Shown: piece by piece, positions 15,953-24,723 of the stretch
How positions within the stretch are numbered: position 1 is the stretch's first letter
How the letters are laid out: every line of letters starts with the position of its first letter
From: Bacillota bacterium
Lineage (GTDB): Bacteria; Bacillota; Clostridia; Oscillospirales; Oscillospiraceae
Length of the DNA: 40,801 nucleotides
Assembly (NCBI GenBank): GCA_029225225.1
Contig: JAQXWB010000096.1
Location: forward strand, 1 to 40,801
Direction: 5' to 3'
Notes under the pieces: generated by a model
The model's input: the letters and a program-made list of their open reading frames with translations, nothing else
The model's database searches: none
What the model was told of the DNA's origin: nothing
Program-made: the position numbers and the translations under genes

Positions 15953-16793
15953 ATAGGATGAGGTGCATATTTTCCATTCGGCGGCGGTGCTCGGTGCCGC
16001 TGGAAATAATATAAATCCGCGTGGTGTCGATGTTGGAATGACCCAAAATATCCGCAAGCTTGGCCATGTCCTTCTCAATGCTGTAGAACACTCTCGCAAA
16101 CAGGTGCCGCAGGTTGTGCGGAAACACCTTTCGGGGATTGACATTCGCTTCTTCGCAGAGCGCTTTCATCTCCCGCCAAATGTTGGTGCGGCTGACGGGT
16201 TTACCCGTTTTTGTGACAAAGATCATGCCGGTTTTAATTGTTTGTTCCGCTGCATAGCGGAGCAATTTTCTTTGCAGCTCTTTTACAATAAAAACTGACC
16301 GAGTTTTTGCCTTACACGAAACCGTTGCCTCTCCGCATCTTACCGCTTCAACGGTGATGAATTGCAGCTCGCTGACCCGAATCCCCGTGCCGCAAATGGT
16401 CTGCAAAATAAGACTCAGCCGTTTGTTGTGCTTTCTCTCAGCCACTTTGCAGAGCCGTACATATTCCGCCTTCGTCAGTTCCTTTTCCTCGGGGCAGTAG
16501 ATCTGCTGTTGCAGCTTAATGGATTTTACCCTTAACTCGAGCCAGCCGAGAAAAGCAAACAGGCTGTTGATCGATGCCAGCATGGAGTTGACGCTTCGAA
16601 CAGCGTAATTCTCCTGCAAATGCTTTTTATAGCCGATTACAAGTTCTTTTGTGATTTCAGCACCGTTCGCAAAAGCGATAAATGCCCTGACATCTCGCAA
16701 ATACTTTTCAATCGTTGCAGCACTCCTTTCTTCCAAAAGGAGATATTTCTTGAATCTAACAAGAATTTTTGCTGTCAGAATTCGTCCTTTCAT
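15951..16793 (-). CDS. Tyrosine recombinase, probable DNA invertase of the adjacent switch
   Basis: The 280-residue protein has an N-terminal SAM-like core-binding domain (about 10-90) and a C-terminal catalytic domain with R139 (GTGIRVSEL), a candidate lysine at 161-163, H226 and R229 (PHNLRH), H252 (GHSN) and the nucleophile Y261 (TRIYI). All active-site residues are present. GGAGG lies 6 bases before the ATG. Size and motifs fit Xer-like invertases that flip nearby promoters in gut bacteria. It sits 23 bases from the right inverted repeat. That it acts on these repeats is inference from position. Confidence 0.93.
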   Translation of the reverse strand: MKGRILTAKILVRFKKYLLLEERSAATIEKYLRDVRAFIAFANGAEITKELVIGYKKHLQENYAVRSVNSMLASINSLFAFLGWLELRVKSIKLQQQIYCPEEKELTKAEYVRLCKVAERKHNKRLSLILQTICGTGIRVSELQFITVEAVRCGEATVSCKAKTRSVFIVKELQRKLLRYAAEQTIKTGMIFVTKTGKPVSRTNIWREMKALCEEANVNPRKVFPHNLRHLFARVFYSIEKDMAKLADILGHSNIDTTRIYIISSGTEHRRRMENMHLIL

Positions 16794-16803
16794 TTTTTAC
16801 CTC

Positions 16804-16850
16804 CGAGTATGATTTTCTGTTATTATACTCGAAAAGCATAAAAGCAATCA
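16804..16850 (-). promoter_or_regulatory. Recombinase promoter with overlapping inverted repeat
   Basis: On the - strand TATAAT lies at 16827-16822, with only a weak TGATTG-like -35 17 bases upstream. Arms CGAGTAT (16804-16810) and ATACTCG (16825-16831) overlap the -10 box and the ribosome site, so a repressor, perhaps the recombinase itself, could bind there. The IS end lies only 12 bases beyond the -35. Confidence 0.55.
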
Positions 16851-16861
16851 TAGCTGCCGAA

Positions 16862-18632
16862 TCTAACACAGGGGACGGTTCGAAACCACTGAAAAACAGT
16901 GCAAATTTATGCGGCGGCGGGGTGGGATTTGGCGGGGAATGTGCAGAAAATCCTTTTTTGGCGTACAAGGCAGAAACAGAACGATAACAGCAAATATTCC
17001 CTTCGCTTTTTCGGTGTCTGTGGTGGGTTTTTAGGTGCTTCTTGACGAATAATCGCCGCGATTCGTTTCAAATTGACCGCGATTGCTGTTAGTTTTGCCT
17101 GAAAGCGTATGCTTCGCAGTCCCCAGCCTCTGGCTCGGGACAGACCATGGAAGCGTTTCATCTCACCGTTTTTCCATTCCTGCGCGGAACGCTTCTTGTA
17201 TTTCTCCTGAAATTCCGGCTGCTTCTGCCGCTGACTCATTTCGTAGTAGATCGGTGCATTGGCTGACACCTGTAGCTTCCGTGTACCCTTCTTCCCTTCG
17301 CCAATACATGTATCACGGTGGGGACAGGTCATACATTGCGACTTTTCAAACCGGTAGGAAAGCACATCATAGGTTTCGCCCCGGTTGCTTCGTGTGCACT
17401 TCTTGCAGCTCACCGTGCCGTTCCCCATGAAGCAAAACCACTGGTCTCTGTCCCTATTATAGGAAAACAACTCCTCGTCGATCTTATAAACGCTTGCGCT
17501 GACAGGGATATAGCCCTCAATTTTCCGCTCCTCAAGCAAGTCCAAAATATCCTTGCGGAAATAGCCCCTGTCGCCGTACAGCTCCTTCACTTTCACGCCG
17601 CTGTCCGTTGTTTTTTGCAGCAACTCGGAAAATTCTTTACCATCAACATATTCGCCGCTGTGTACATCCAGCGCAGTAATAATGCGTTCATCGGTGGTCA
17701 TGGTGAACTCTGCCTTATAGCCGAAAAATTGCTGGGTCTTTGATTTGTTCCCTACACGGGCGTCCTTGTCGCTGAGGGAACGCAAGCCTTTTTGCAGCAG
17801 AAATCACTCATCCGACAGTACCTCCTGCGCCTCGGAGATGGCTTTTTCTGTATTCTCACCGGCGTAAGGCGCTGCCGCTTCCAAAACCTCCTCCAAATAT
17901 TGCTTCATCGTGGCTTTTGCCTCTTGATGATCCTCAATCTGTGTATAATCCGGTATATCGGTATTAACCGCCTCGGGAACAGCCTCATTGTCTGCCTTCA
18001 ATGCCTTGAAAATCCGCTTGGCCAGATGCTTCATGATCCGTTCCGGCACCTTTTTTGTGCAGTTGGCTTCAATGTGCGTCGCATCCACAGACAGAGCCGT
18101 GCTCTTTATTATGCCACTTTCCACACACTGGCGGACAATTTCACATAGCACCTCGTCCAGCGTGACCTCCTGTAGCCGCTGAGTCCGGAATTTCGCCAAC
18201 AGACTGGCATCCGGCAGCTTATCCTCGGGGTTCAAACCTAAGAACCACAAAAACGCCAGATTATAGGTTCCCTCCTCTATCACTTTGACATTTGACAGAG
18301 CATACAGGCGCTCCAACAGCAACAGCTTCAGCATCATCTCCGGCTCCTTTGCCGGTCTTCCGAAGTCCTTGCAGTATTTCTCCTCCAGAAGATCGTTGAT
18401 AAAGCTGAAATCCACCGCCTTGTCAATCTGCCGAAGCAGATGCGTTTCCGGAATCTTCTCGTAAAGTGCGCTGTAGAAGCTCATTTGTTTCTCCTGCTCA
18501 ATCCGAAGCATCTTCCAATCACCCGTCCCCTCGTTCTCGCGTTCCTGGATGCTGCTATTATATCACATTAGCATGCTTTTGTCAGCTACTAATCGACTTT
18601 TTCAGTGCTTTCGGACCGTCCCCTGTGTTAGA
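16862..18632 (-). mobile_element. IS1182-type insertion sequence
   Basis: The ends are long imperfect inverted repeats: TCTAACACAGGGGACGGT at the left matches the reverse complement of the right end, and similarity continues through CGAAA and CACTGAAAAA (about 35 bases). The 1771-bp element carries one transposase reading frame, interrupted by a stop codon. A CTGACA/TATAAT promoter (17-base spacing, 18585-18557 on the - strand) precedes the transposase. No clear target duplication was found. Confidence 0.85.
16907..18511 (-). pseudogene. IS1182-family transposase with in-frame TGA stop
   Basis: The N-terminal part (235 codons) has RPAKEPEMMLKLLLLERLY and a catalytic-type SVDATHIEANC. The same frame continues after TGA at 17806-17804 with FLLQKGLRSLSDKDARVG, ELYGDRGYF, a cysteine cluster (CKKC, CMTCPHRDTC) and EWKNGEMKRFHGLSRARGWG, which holds the last acidic DDE residue. 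Both halves are collinear and in the same frame, so a single base change explains the break. The stop falls just before the DARVG region. The element is probably immobile unless TGA is read through. Confidence 0.85.
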
Positions 18633-18638
18633 CACAAC

Positions 18639-18991
18639 GTCGGACGGGTAATGCCGCTCACCCGTCCGACGCCGTTGATTATGATAAACGCACAAAGCAG
18701 GAAGTGCAATTATCAACGTTAATTGCGCAAAGGCTTGGCAGTCGTGTCGCAAGCCGATGCTTACCGACTACCGGGCAGGAGATGCCGCTCACCTGCCCGG
18801 TGCCGGTTGTATGATAAACGCACAAAGCAGGATGTGCGATTATCAACGGTAATGATGCAAAGGCTCGGCAGCCGTCTATGCGGTCACTGTCGAAAGCCAA
18901 TGCTTTACCGACCACCGGGCAGGAGATGCCGCTCACCTGCCCGGTGCCGGTAATATGATAAACGCACAAAGCAGGATGTGCGATTATCCAT
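18639..18991 (+). repeat. Tandem array of three structured 131-144 bp repeats
   Basis: Three units share the order hairpin A, hairpin B and, between units, hairpin C. Hairpin A is a 10-bp stem with conserved loop ATGCCGCTCA: GTCGGACGGG/CCCGTCCGAC in unit 1 (18639-18670), ACCGGGCAGG/CCTGCCCGGT in units 2 and 3 (18770-18801, 18914-18945). Four pairs differ by compensatory change. Hairpin B is TGATAA..GCAC/GTGC..TTATCA around AAAGCAGGA. Hairpin C has AGTC/GACT in one spacer and GGTC/GACC in the next, with inner AAGC/GCTT. Units are 131 and 144 bases apart, so the array is not a protein repeat. The family is not recognised. Confidence 0.75.
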
Positions 18992-19147
18992 GAGATGCGG
19001 AGTCGAAAAGGTCTATCCTACGGCAGTATAACCGGCGAGACAAGCGATGGGAAATATCCGTCCGATTGCCGAAATTACAGCTTTTCCTTTTCTTAATTAT
19101 AAAAGACAAACGAAAATAGAATTTGCAACCAAATTTGGACATTTTTT

Positions 19148-19204
19148 TAGGAACCTCTGAAAAAATTGACTGCATTTCGCAGGCGAGTCGTTCAGAGGTT
19201 CCTA
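19148..19204. repeat. Inverted repeat TAGGAACCTCTGAA...TTCAGAGGTTCCTA
   Basis: Perfect 14-bp arms are separated by 29 bases. A half copy (AGGAACCTCTGAA) occurs at 34109. No T-run follows on either strand in the right direction, so it is more like a dispersed palindromic element than a terminator. The rest of 18992-19249 holds nothing I can assign. Confidence 0.6.
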
Positions 19205-19249
19205 AAATATCTCTTTGGTTTTCCGCTTTCAATCTTCAGCGTCCATGGT

Positions 19250-20137
19250 TCATTTCTTCTTCAGCGGACGGACGGCACGCAGTTCGATATAGCCGCGATT
19301 CCCGATTGGCTCTAACTGGATGCGCGGATTGGTATCGTCCCACTCGTAGCCGATGAGCGAGGGGTCGTACTTCTGCATCGCGCTTTGTACGGCGGAAATG
19401 GCATCGCAGTAGTCCTCCTCGCGGAACGGCTCACCCTGAAAGCTCAGATACTCCGCCTCGGGCAGCGGGATCACATCAAAGCTCTCGGGAATTACGCCGT
19501 CGTAGCTCGCCTCGACCTCCACGCCCTGCACATAGGTCGAGGTATTCGGCTTCTTGTACTTCTCGGGCAGCCACAGGCAAACCGGCTCTCCGCACAGGGA
19601 GTCCATACTCGTCAGAATGCCCCAGACATCGCAGCCGACCTCCTCACAGTAGGGGAAATAGTCCTCTGCCTTAACGCCGCGCTTGAGAATGACCTTTCGC
19701 TCCGGCTTGCGCATGAGCTGAACAAAAACACTTTGTACGTTTTCCATTGGTACTGTCTCCTTTCTTAATTCACGGAATTTCACACCGTAAGGGATAAAAA
19801 GCGGAATCGGAACCTTCGTGCGGGCATATTCCCCGGGATTGCAGCCGAATTCCCGCAGGAACGCCCGCTGATAGCCGTCCACACTGCCGAAGCCCCAATC
19901 ATACGCCGCGTCGATCACACGGGTATTGCCCAGCTTCAACTGCCGCGCGGACTCACTCAGACGCAGTCTTCGAATATACTCCGTCGGCGTCAGACCCGTA
20001 TACTGCCGAAACAGGCGGTAGGAGTGCCACGGGGAAAAGAGAGACACCCGCGCAAGCTCGGACAGGGTCAATTCTCCGTCTAAGTGTGCCTCAATGTATT
20101 CCTGCATTCGCTGCACCGCTAAAATTTGTTCCTTCAT
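19250..20137 (-). CDS. AraC-family regulator with GyrI-like effector-binding domain
   Basis: The 295-residue protein has two AraC helix-turn-helix units in the first ~110 residues (LTLSELARVSLFSPWHSYRLFRQYTGLTPTEYIRRLRL and the VIDAAYDWGFGSVDGYQRAFLREFGCNPGEYAR type segment) followed by a ~170-residue effector domain of the GyrI/SoxS-Rob type ending in GYIELRAVRP. Such proteins activate genes on binding small hydrophobic or cationic compounds. It is followed by non-coding repeats and preceded by an unrelated membrane gene, so no target is evident. Confidence 0.9.
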   Translation of the reverse strand: MKEQILAVQRMQEYIEAHLDGELTLSELARVSLFSPWHSYRLFRQYTGLTPTEYIRRLRLSESARQLKLGNTRVIDAAYDWGFGSVDGYQRAFLREFGCNPGEYARTKVPIPLFIPYGVKFRELRKETVPMENVQSVFVQLMRKPERKVILKRGVKAEDYFPYCEEVGCDVWGILTSMDSLCGEPVCLWLPEKYKKPNTSTYVQGVEVEASYDGVIPESFDVIPLPEAEYLSFQGEPFREEDYCDAISAVQSAMQKYDPSLIGYEWDDTNPRIQLEPIGNRGYIELRAVRPLKKK

Positions 20138-20200
20138 CCGTTCCTCACCTCACAGCGCCATTTTACCGCATCCGAAAAGAGAATATCTCGACTTTCCTTG

Positions 20201-20647
20201 CTATTTGGAAAGCACGGCGTTTTGATAGCTGATGATCATATGGCACGGCGCGAACAAAAGCGCCGCAGCAGTCAGCGGGATCGAGCGGAGCAGCACGCCG
20301 CTGAGGAGAAAGCTCAAACTCGGCAGGATCGGCAGTGCCAACGCGCGGAAGATGCTGTTTTTTCGGAAGCAGATTGCCCAAACGATGCAATACAGAAGCA
20401 CCAAAGCACTGTTGCCGATCAAATAGAGTGCGAACGCCTCGTCCGAGCAAAAGCCAAACCAAGTATGCGGAATGTTGAAGATCATCAATAGAAAGCAGCC
20501 AAAGCGCCCAATCTGCTCCAAGACTTCAACAGGCTTATTGTGCCACACATTCGCGAAGCCGTCTTCTTTATATCGTAGCGCAAACAAAATATTGGGGATC
20601 ATAATGGCAGCCATAAACCCCAAGCCATACGGATTAAACCACTCCAT
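20201..20647 (-). CDS. Four-helix membrane protein of unknown function
   Basis: The 148-residue product has about four hydrophobic segments (GLGFMAAIMIPNILFAL, IGRFGCFLLMIFNI, FALYLIGNSALVLLYCIVWAI and a C-terminal ILPSLSFLLSGVLL). The ATG at 20647 is chosen because AGGAGG lies 8 bases before it; this start overlaps the end of the acetyltransferase gene by 14 bases, so the two are probably translated from one message. The family is unknown to me. Confidence 0.75.
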   Translation of the reverse strand: MEWFNPYGLGFMAAIMIPNILFALRYKEDGFANVWHNKPVEVLEQIGRFGCFLLMIFNIPHTWFGFCSDEAFALYLIGNSALVLLYCIVWAICFRKNSIFRALALPILPSLSFLLSGVLLRSIPLTAAALLFAPCHMIISYQNAVLSK

Positions 20648-21593
20648 CGGAATTGCCTCCTGTGAACCGCATCGGCGTATAGCGGATGCCATTCGTGATC
20701 CGTTCACTATCGGTCGTGACAAAACCGAGGTGCCGATAGACATCCACCGCGTAGGGGGAAGAATTGACCGTGAACGCCTGCAAGGCATAGTCCAAACGCA
20801 TCGTCTCGAACAGCTTCTTCCCGACACCTCTATGCTGACAGTCCTCGCGCACAAAAAAGTAACCGATATGCTGCGGCGCGCGCATGGCAAGCACGCCGAT
20901 CAGTGTGTGTTCTTCATACGCGCCATAGAAGCGCATTCTTGCGTTGCGCTCCGCGTTCTCAAGCGATGCGTGGAACTCGTCAATTCCCTCCTGCGGATAG
21001 ACCGGCGCTTCAAATTTCCGAAACGTCTCCCAAATCAGCGACAGCGCTGCGGGCAGTTCTTCGGGAGAAAGTCGCTTGACGCGTGTCTCACATTTTGTCA
21101 AAGCATACAGCGCCATATCCTCTACCCTGCCGTGCTTGACGGCGTTACAGCGCAGCAGCCCTTCATAGCAAAAGCCCGCCTTTTCCAGCACCCGCCGTGA
21201 GCCGGCATTATAAGAAAAAGGCTCGGCATAGATGCGTAGGATATCCGTTTCCGTAAAAACACGCTTGCAAATTCTGCGCACCGCCTCGGTCATAAGGTTC
21301 TTGCCCCAGTATTCCTCGGCAAGATAATATCCTAACTCCGCCGTCCGCGCGTGGATGTTCCCCTGTCGGAATACCCCAACGCTGCCGATTGCCCTGTCCT
21401 CCAGGGTTATGGCATAGGCAAAGGTCGTATTCGGGTCAGCCTTTTGCATGGCGCTGATATAAGAAGCGGCGTCCCCCTCCGTATAGGGATAGGGGATGCC
21501 GTCACGCAGGTTGTTCAAAATTTTCGGATTGGAAAGCGCGGCAGCAAGCTCTTTCGCATCAGACATCCGCCACGCTCTGAGTGCAAAATCCAT
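20634..21593 (-). CDS. Tandem GNAT-domain N-acetyltransferase
   Basis: The 319-residue protein joins two GNAT domains. The N-terminal one (about 1-165) is RimJ/RimL-like with LGYYLAEEYWGKNLMTEA and FSYNAGSRRVLEKAGF. The second (about 170-310) has the acetyl-CoA loop FVREDCQHRGVGKKLFE and AVDVYRHLGF. Fused GNATs usually keep one active and one structural domain, or have two substrates. The substrate is not visible. It is followed by an overlapping membrane-protein gene. Confidence 0.88.
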   Translation of the reverse strand: MDFALRAWRMSDAKELAAALSNPKILNNLRDGIPYPYTEGDAASYISAMQKADPNTTFAYAITLEDRAIGSVGVFRQGNIHARTAELGYYLAEEYWGKNLMTEAVRRICKRVFTETDILRIYAEPFSYNAGSRRVLEKAGFCYEGLLRCNAVKHGRVEDMALYALTKCETRVKRLSPEELPAALSLIWETFRKFEAPVYPQEGIDEFHASLENAERNARMRFYGAYEEHTLIGVLAMRAPQHIGYFFVREDCQHRGVGKKLFETMRLDYALQAFTVNSSPYAVDVYRHLGFVTTDSERITNGIRYTPMRFTGGNSDGVV

Positions 21594-21650
21594 AGTAATG
21601 CTTCTCCATTTTCAAACGATTCTGGTCATATCCTGTTAACTGCCCTCTTT

Positions 21651-21762
21651 GTCATTGCGAGACCAGTGCGCACACTGGCTGTGGCAATCTCAGGCTGTAG
21701 GTTTGTACACACTTGCTACTTCCTGCACAAGATTGCCACGTCGCTACGCTCCTCGCAATGAC
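21651..21762 (-). repeat. MITE-like repeat, CATTGCGAG family, copy 4
   Basis: Ends GTCATTGCGAG and CTCGCAATGAC enclose GACCAGTGCGCACACTGG, GGCAATCTCAGG and GATTGCCACGTCGC. Compared with the copies near 4130 it is in reverse orientation. Confidence 0.78.
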
Positions 21763-21781
21763 ATGGTAGGCTTCCCTTTTT

Positions 21782-21893
21782 GTCATTGCGAGACCAGTGC
21801 GCACACTGGTCGTGGCAATCTCAGGCTGTAGGTTTGTACGCACTTGCTACTTCCTGCACAAGATTGCCACGTCGCTGCGCTCCTCGCAATGAC
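21782..21893 (-). repeat. MITE-like repeat, CATTGCGAG family, copy 5
   Basis: A near-identical direct neighbour of copy 4. Next to it, at 21935-21960, lies a short GGGACATGTCCCCGCCCTACAG palindrome fragment, so 21594-21965 is filled by repeats and has no gene. Confidence 0.78.
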
Positions 21894-21965
21894 ATGGTAG
21901 GAAAGATTGTACGCAATCGGTAGTTCCTGCACACATCCGGGACATGTCCCCGCCCTACAGAAGTT

Positions 21966-22910
21966 TTATTGGTTTGCGGGAGTCAGGGATCGCAGCTCTT
22001 TTTGGGAAAGATATTCTCCCCTGCGGCAGCAGACACTTGTGACGCGTTCGGCTTTCAGGCAGAACAATTCATCCATTTTCTCCGCCGCCTCAGCATAGGA
22101 AGTTCGCTGGTGATGCACTAAAACATACCTTGCGCGCTTGAGCTTCCCGCTTGCCGCCTTGCAAAACGCCCTTGTCGGGGCAGCCAGATGGAAGACCCAG
22201 ATCGGCGTGCAGATTGTAACGCAGTCATAACCAGCAAGGTCAGCGGATATTTCTTCAATCGGCATTGCCCAGCGGTGCATTCCGAAGCGCCCGCACCACC
22301 AAAAGCCCAGCGTGCCCTCGGTGCGTTCCTTCGAGCGGATTTCCAGCACCTGCGCGCCGCTGCGGTTCGCTTCCTCCAGCGCGAGCTTTTTCGTGTAGCC
22401 CATGCGGGAAAAATAGACCACAAGCTTCTTCGGATTCGTGCCGATGTTCGGATAGTCGCTCTCGCGCACGCAAAAGCGCTCCTGCTTTTCAAACACCCAC
22501 GCCATATAGCCCGTGATCGCCTGCAAGAAGCCGAAAATAAAGTAGCTCGTAGACATGAAATTCATCGGGAACATGTAGAACTGAATGCAAATCCACAGCA
22601 TCAGCGTCACGCCGAAAATGCCGCCCAAAATCACGCCGCTCCGCTTTCTCGCCAAAAGCAGCCCCGCCGCCGTCAGATTCGTCAGACCGTTGACGATCAG
22701 CAGCGCAATGCCCGGAAATACGAAGTCCTGATAGAGATACTCCGCCAAGGGCAGCACTTGAAAATAAGGCAGCATTGCGTCCATGCCCATTGCCTTGCCC
22801 GTCGGATCGGCGAGCATTCCCGTCGCGCCTGCCACAGCGCCTAAGCCGATAAACAGCGTCCAAAAGAGCAGCGCTCTCCGCGTTTTTACAAATCGACTGT
22901 TTTTCTTCAT
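21966..22910 (-). CDS. Membrane protein fused to flavodoxin-like domain
   Basis: The 314-residue protein begins with about four hydrophobic segments (residues ~12-150: ALLFWTLFIGLGAVAG, FPGIALLIVNGLTNLTAAGLL, SGVILGGIFGVTLMLWICI, YFIFGFLQAITGYMAWVF). A flavodoxin-like domain follows from about 162 (KLVVYFSRMGYTKKLALEEA...LAGYDCVTICTPIWVFHLAAP). FMN-dependent electron transfer at the membrane is a reasonable reading. It is the last gene of a five-gene operon and overlaps the ABC permease by 4 bases. Confidence 0.82.
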   Translation of the reverse strand: MKKNSRFVKTRRALLFWTLFIGLGAVAGATGMLADPTGKAMGMDAMLPYFQVLPLAEYLYQDFVFPGIALLIVNGLTNLTAAGLLLARKRSGVILGGIFGVTLMLWICIQFYMFPMNFMSTSYFIFGFLQAITGYMAWVFEKQERFCVRESDYPNIGTNPKKLVVYFSRMGYTKKLALEEANRSGAQVLEIRSKERTEGTLGFWWCGRFGMHRWAMPIEEISADLAGYDCVTICTPIWVFHLAAPTRAFCKAASGKLKRARYVLVHHQRTSYAEAAEKMDELFCLKAERVTSVCCRRGEYLSQKELRSLTPANQ

Positions 22911-23812
22911 TTTCTCGCCTTTCTTCCTGCAACCACATTGATCAGCACATAGACTCCAATCAAGGCAGCGACCGTCGCGCCAAGAATCAGATACATGGTT
23001 CCCGTTTCTACCTTTTCCCCATAGAAATAGAGGTTGCAGTCAATGGAATCGCGAATGCCCTCAATGACCTCCTTAGGGAAGCCCTGCTGCTCCATCTCCG
23101 CAAAGACCCCGCGCAACGCATGGTTGCGGAGCAGCGAGGTGCCGTAGGTGCCGGGCAGAAAGCAGAGAACCTTCTGCAAGCCCTCGGAAAACTGCGAGAT
23201 CGGCATATACGCGCCGCAGAGGAAGCCATAACCCGCGCTGACGATTGTCCCGACGGCGGACATCTGTCCCTGCGTGGAAAGGAAATGATTGACAATGCTG
23301 GAAAGTGCCGTGCCGAACATGACCAAAAGAAACACATCCAGCAGCATCAAGAGGACATCTGTCACTGTCAGATACCAGCCCGCCTGCGCGACATACAAAA
23401 GGCTCACACCCATCGCGACCACACACACAATCAGCGTGGACAGCATGGTCGAGATATAGTAGCCGAGGGCAAGAGTGCTGCGCTTGACGGGAGAGATGGT
23501 CAAATCGCGTCTTGCGCCCGTGACCTTATCCTGCACCATCAGCAGGTTCGAGCAGAACGCCACCGTGACGCAGCAGACCGCAAGCAAGGAGGAAAAGAGC
23601 TGCCCGCCGACACAGCCGCCGAGTAAGGACTCGTCTACGGTCACTCCGAAGGCTTCCATACCGCCGCGGAAGGAATCCTCATAGACATTTTGCAGAAAGG
23701 TGGCGTAAAGAACCAGAAGGATCAGCGGCGTGATGAGGGAGGAGAAAAACATTCCCTTATCCTTAAAAAACAGTCGGCTGTCCCGTTTTACCAGTGCCCG
23801 TAATGCGCTCAT
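22907..23812 (-). CDS. ABC-2 type transporter permease
   Basis: The 301-residue protein has six predicted membrane segments (first near residues 26-44, last near the C-terminus) and the overall pattern of ABC-2 membrane subunits of drug or lantibiotic exporters, with a long extracellular loop after the first segment. It overlaps the ATPase gene by 4 bases and so works with it as an exporter of unknown substrate. Confidence 0.9.
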   Translation of the reverse strand: MSALRALVKRDSRLFFKDKGMFFSSLITPLILLVLYATFLQNVYEDSFRGGMEAFGVTVDESLLGGCVGGQLFSSLLAVCCVTVAFCSNLLMVQDKVTGARRDLTISPVKRSTLALGYYISTMLSTLIVCVVAMGVSLLYVAQAGWYLTVTDVLLMLLDVFLLVMFGTALSSIVNHFLSTQGQMSAVGTIVSAGYGFLCGAYMPISQFSEGLQKVLCFLPGTYGTSLLRNHALRGVFAEMEQQGFPKEVIEGIRDSIDCNLYFYGEKVETGTMYLILGATVAALIGVYVLINVVAGRKARK

Positions 23813-24723
23813 TTTTCCGCACCTCCCGTCAGTTTTTTGCCTGTTGCGGCAAGGAAGACATCATCCATCTTGCCCTTTGTGATCTCATAATCCTTAAACA
23901 GTTCTGCATGCTTCAGAATCAGCTCCGTTGCGGCGGTGGTGTTCGGCACTGCAACTCGGTAAGCGTCCCGCAGCGCTTCATATGGGCGGCCAAGCGTCTT
24001 GATCTGCGTTTCGGGAATGCCGTAGATTGTGATATAGTCGCCGGTAAAGGTATTTTTCAGATCGAGCGGTGTCCCCTCGGCGACGATCTTACCGCTGTCC
24101 AAGATGACCACATAATCCGCGTCGGCAGCCTCCTCCATGTAGTGCGTAGTAAGGAAGACCGTCATCTGCTTTTCCTGCCGGAGCTGCGTGATCACATTCC
24201 AAAGCAGGCGGCGTGTCTGTGGATCCAGTCCCGTTGTCGGCTCGTCTAAAATCAGAATTTTCGGCGCATGCAGCAGAGCGCGGGCAATGTCAATTCTGCG
24301 CCGCTGACCGCCCGAGAGCTTCCCTACCGTGCGCCCGAGCAGATCGGAAAAGTCCAAAAGCTCCGCAAGCTCTGCGAGGCGCTTTTTGAACGCCTTGCCG
24401 CTGATGCCGTAAAGTGCCGCGCGGCTCTCCAAATTTTGGCGCACCGTCAGTGCCGCGTCCAGCACGGATGTCTGAAAAACAACACCCAAGCTGCGTTTGA
24501 TCCGATCTAAATTGCCGTCCAAATCGGCGCCGTCGATCTTGATACTGCCCGCGTCCTTCGCAAGCTGGCCGCACATGATCGAAATCGTCGTGCTTTTGCC
24601 CGCGCCGTTGATGCCGAGGAAAGCGAACAGTTCTCCTTCCTTGACCCGAAAGCTCAGATCCTGCACCGCCTTGACCTTACCGAAGCTCTTTGACAGATGC
24701 TCGATCTCAATGCTATTGCTCAT
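23809..24723 (-). CDS. ABC transporter ATP-binding protein
   Basis: The 304-residue protein has Walker A GINGAGKST, the signature LSGGQRRRIDIARALLHAP and Walker B ILILDEPTTGLDPQ, plus the H-loop in LTTHYMEEA. This DrrA/CcmA-like form pairs with ABC-2 permeases. The start at 24723 lies within the last codons of the upstream glyoxalase-fold gene (4-base overlap); a longer frame upstream only reads through that gene. Confidence 0.93.
   Translation of the reverse strand: MSNSIEIEHLSKSFGKVKAVQDLSFRVKEGELFAFLGINGAGKSTTISIMCGQLAKDAGSIKIDGADLDGNLDRIKRSLGVVFQTSVLDAALTVRQNLESRAALYGISGKAFKKRLAELAELLDFSDLLGRTVGKLSGGQRRRIDIARALLHAPKILILDEPTTGLDPQTRRLLWNVITQLRQEKQMTVFLTTHYMEEAADADYVVILDSGKIVAEGTPLDLKNTFTGDYITIYGIPETQIKTLGRPYEALRDAYRVAVPNTTAATELILKHAELFKDYEITKGKMDDVFLAATGKKLTGGAEK

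Noticed and set aside
17785-17820. TGA in the transposase as selenocysteine or programmed read-through
   Set aside because: No SECIS-like stem was evident after the codon and the position is not a catalytic Cys/Sec site. A simple nonsense change is enough.
16862-18632. Target-site duplication at the IS ends
   Set aside because: Flanking bases on the two sides do not match beyond chance, so no duplication is claimed.
18679-18969. A 96-codon frame across the tandem repeats on the - strand
   Set aside because: The repeat period (131 and 144 bases) is not a constant multiple of three, while stem pairing is conserved. This supports a structural element, not a protein.
18639-18991. CRISPR array
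   Set aside because: Units are 131-144 bp and almost wholly conserved, with no short repeat/unique spacer pattern and no cas genes.
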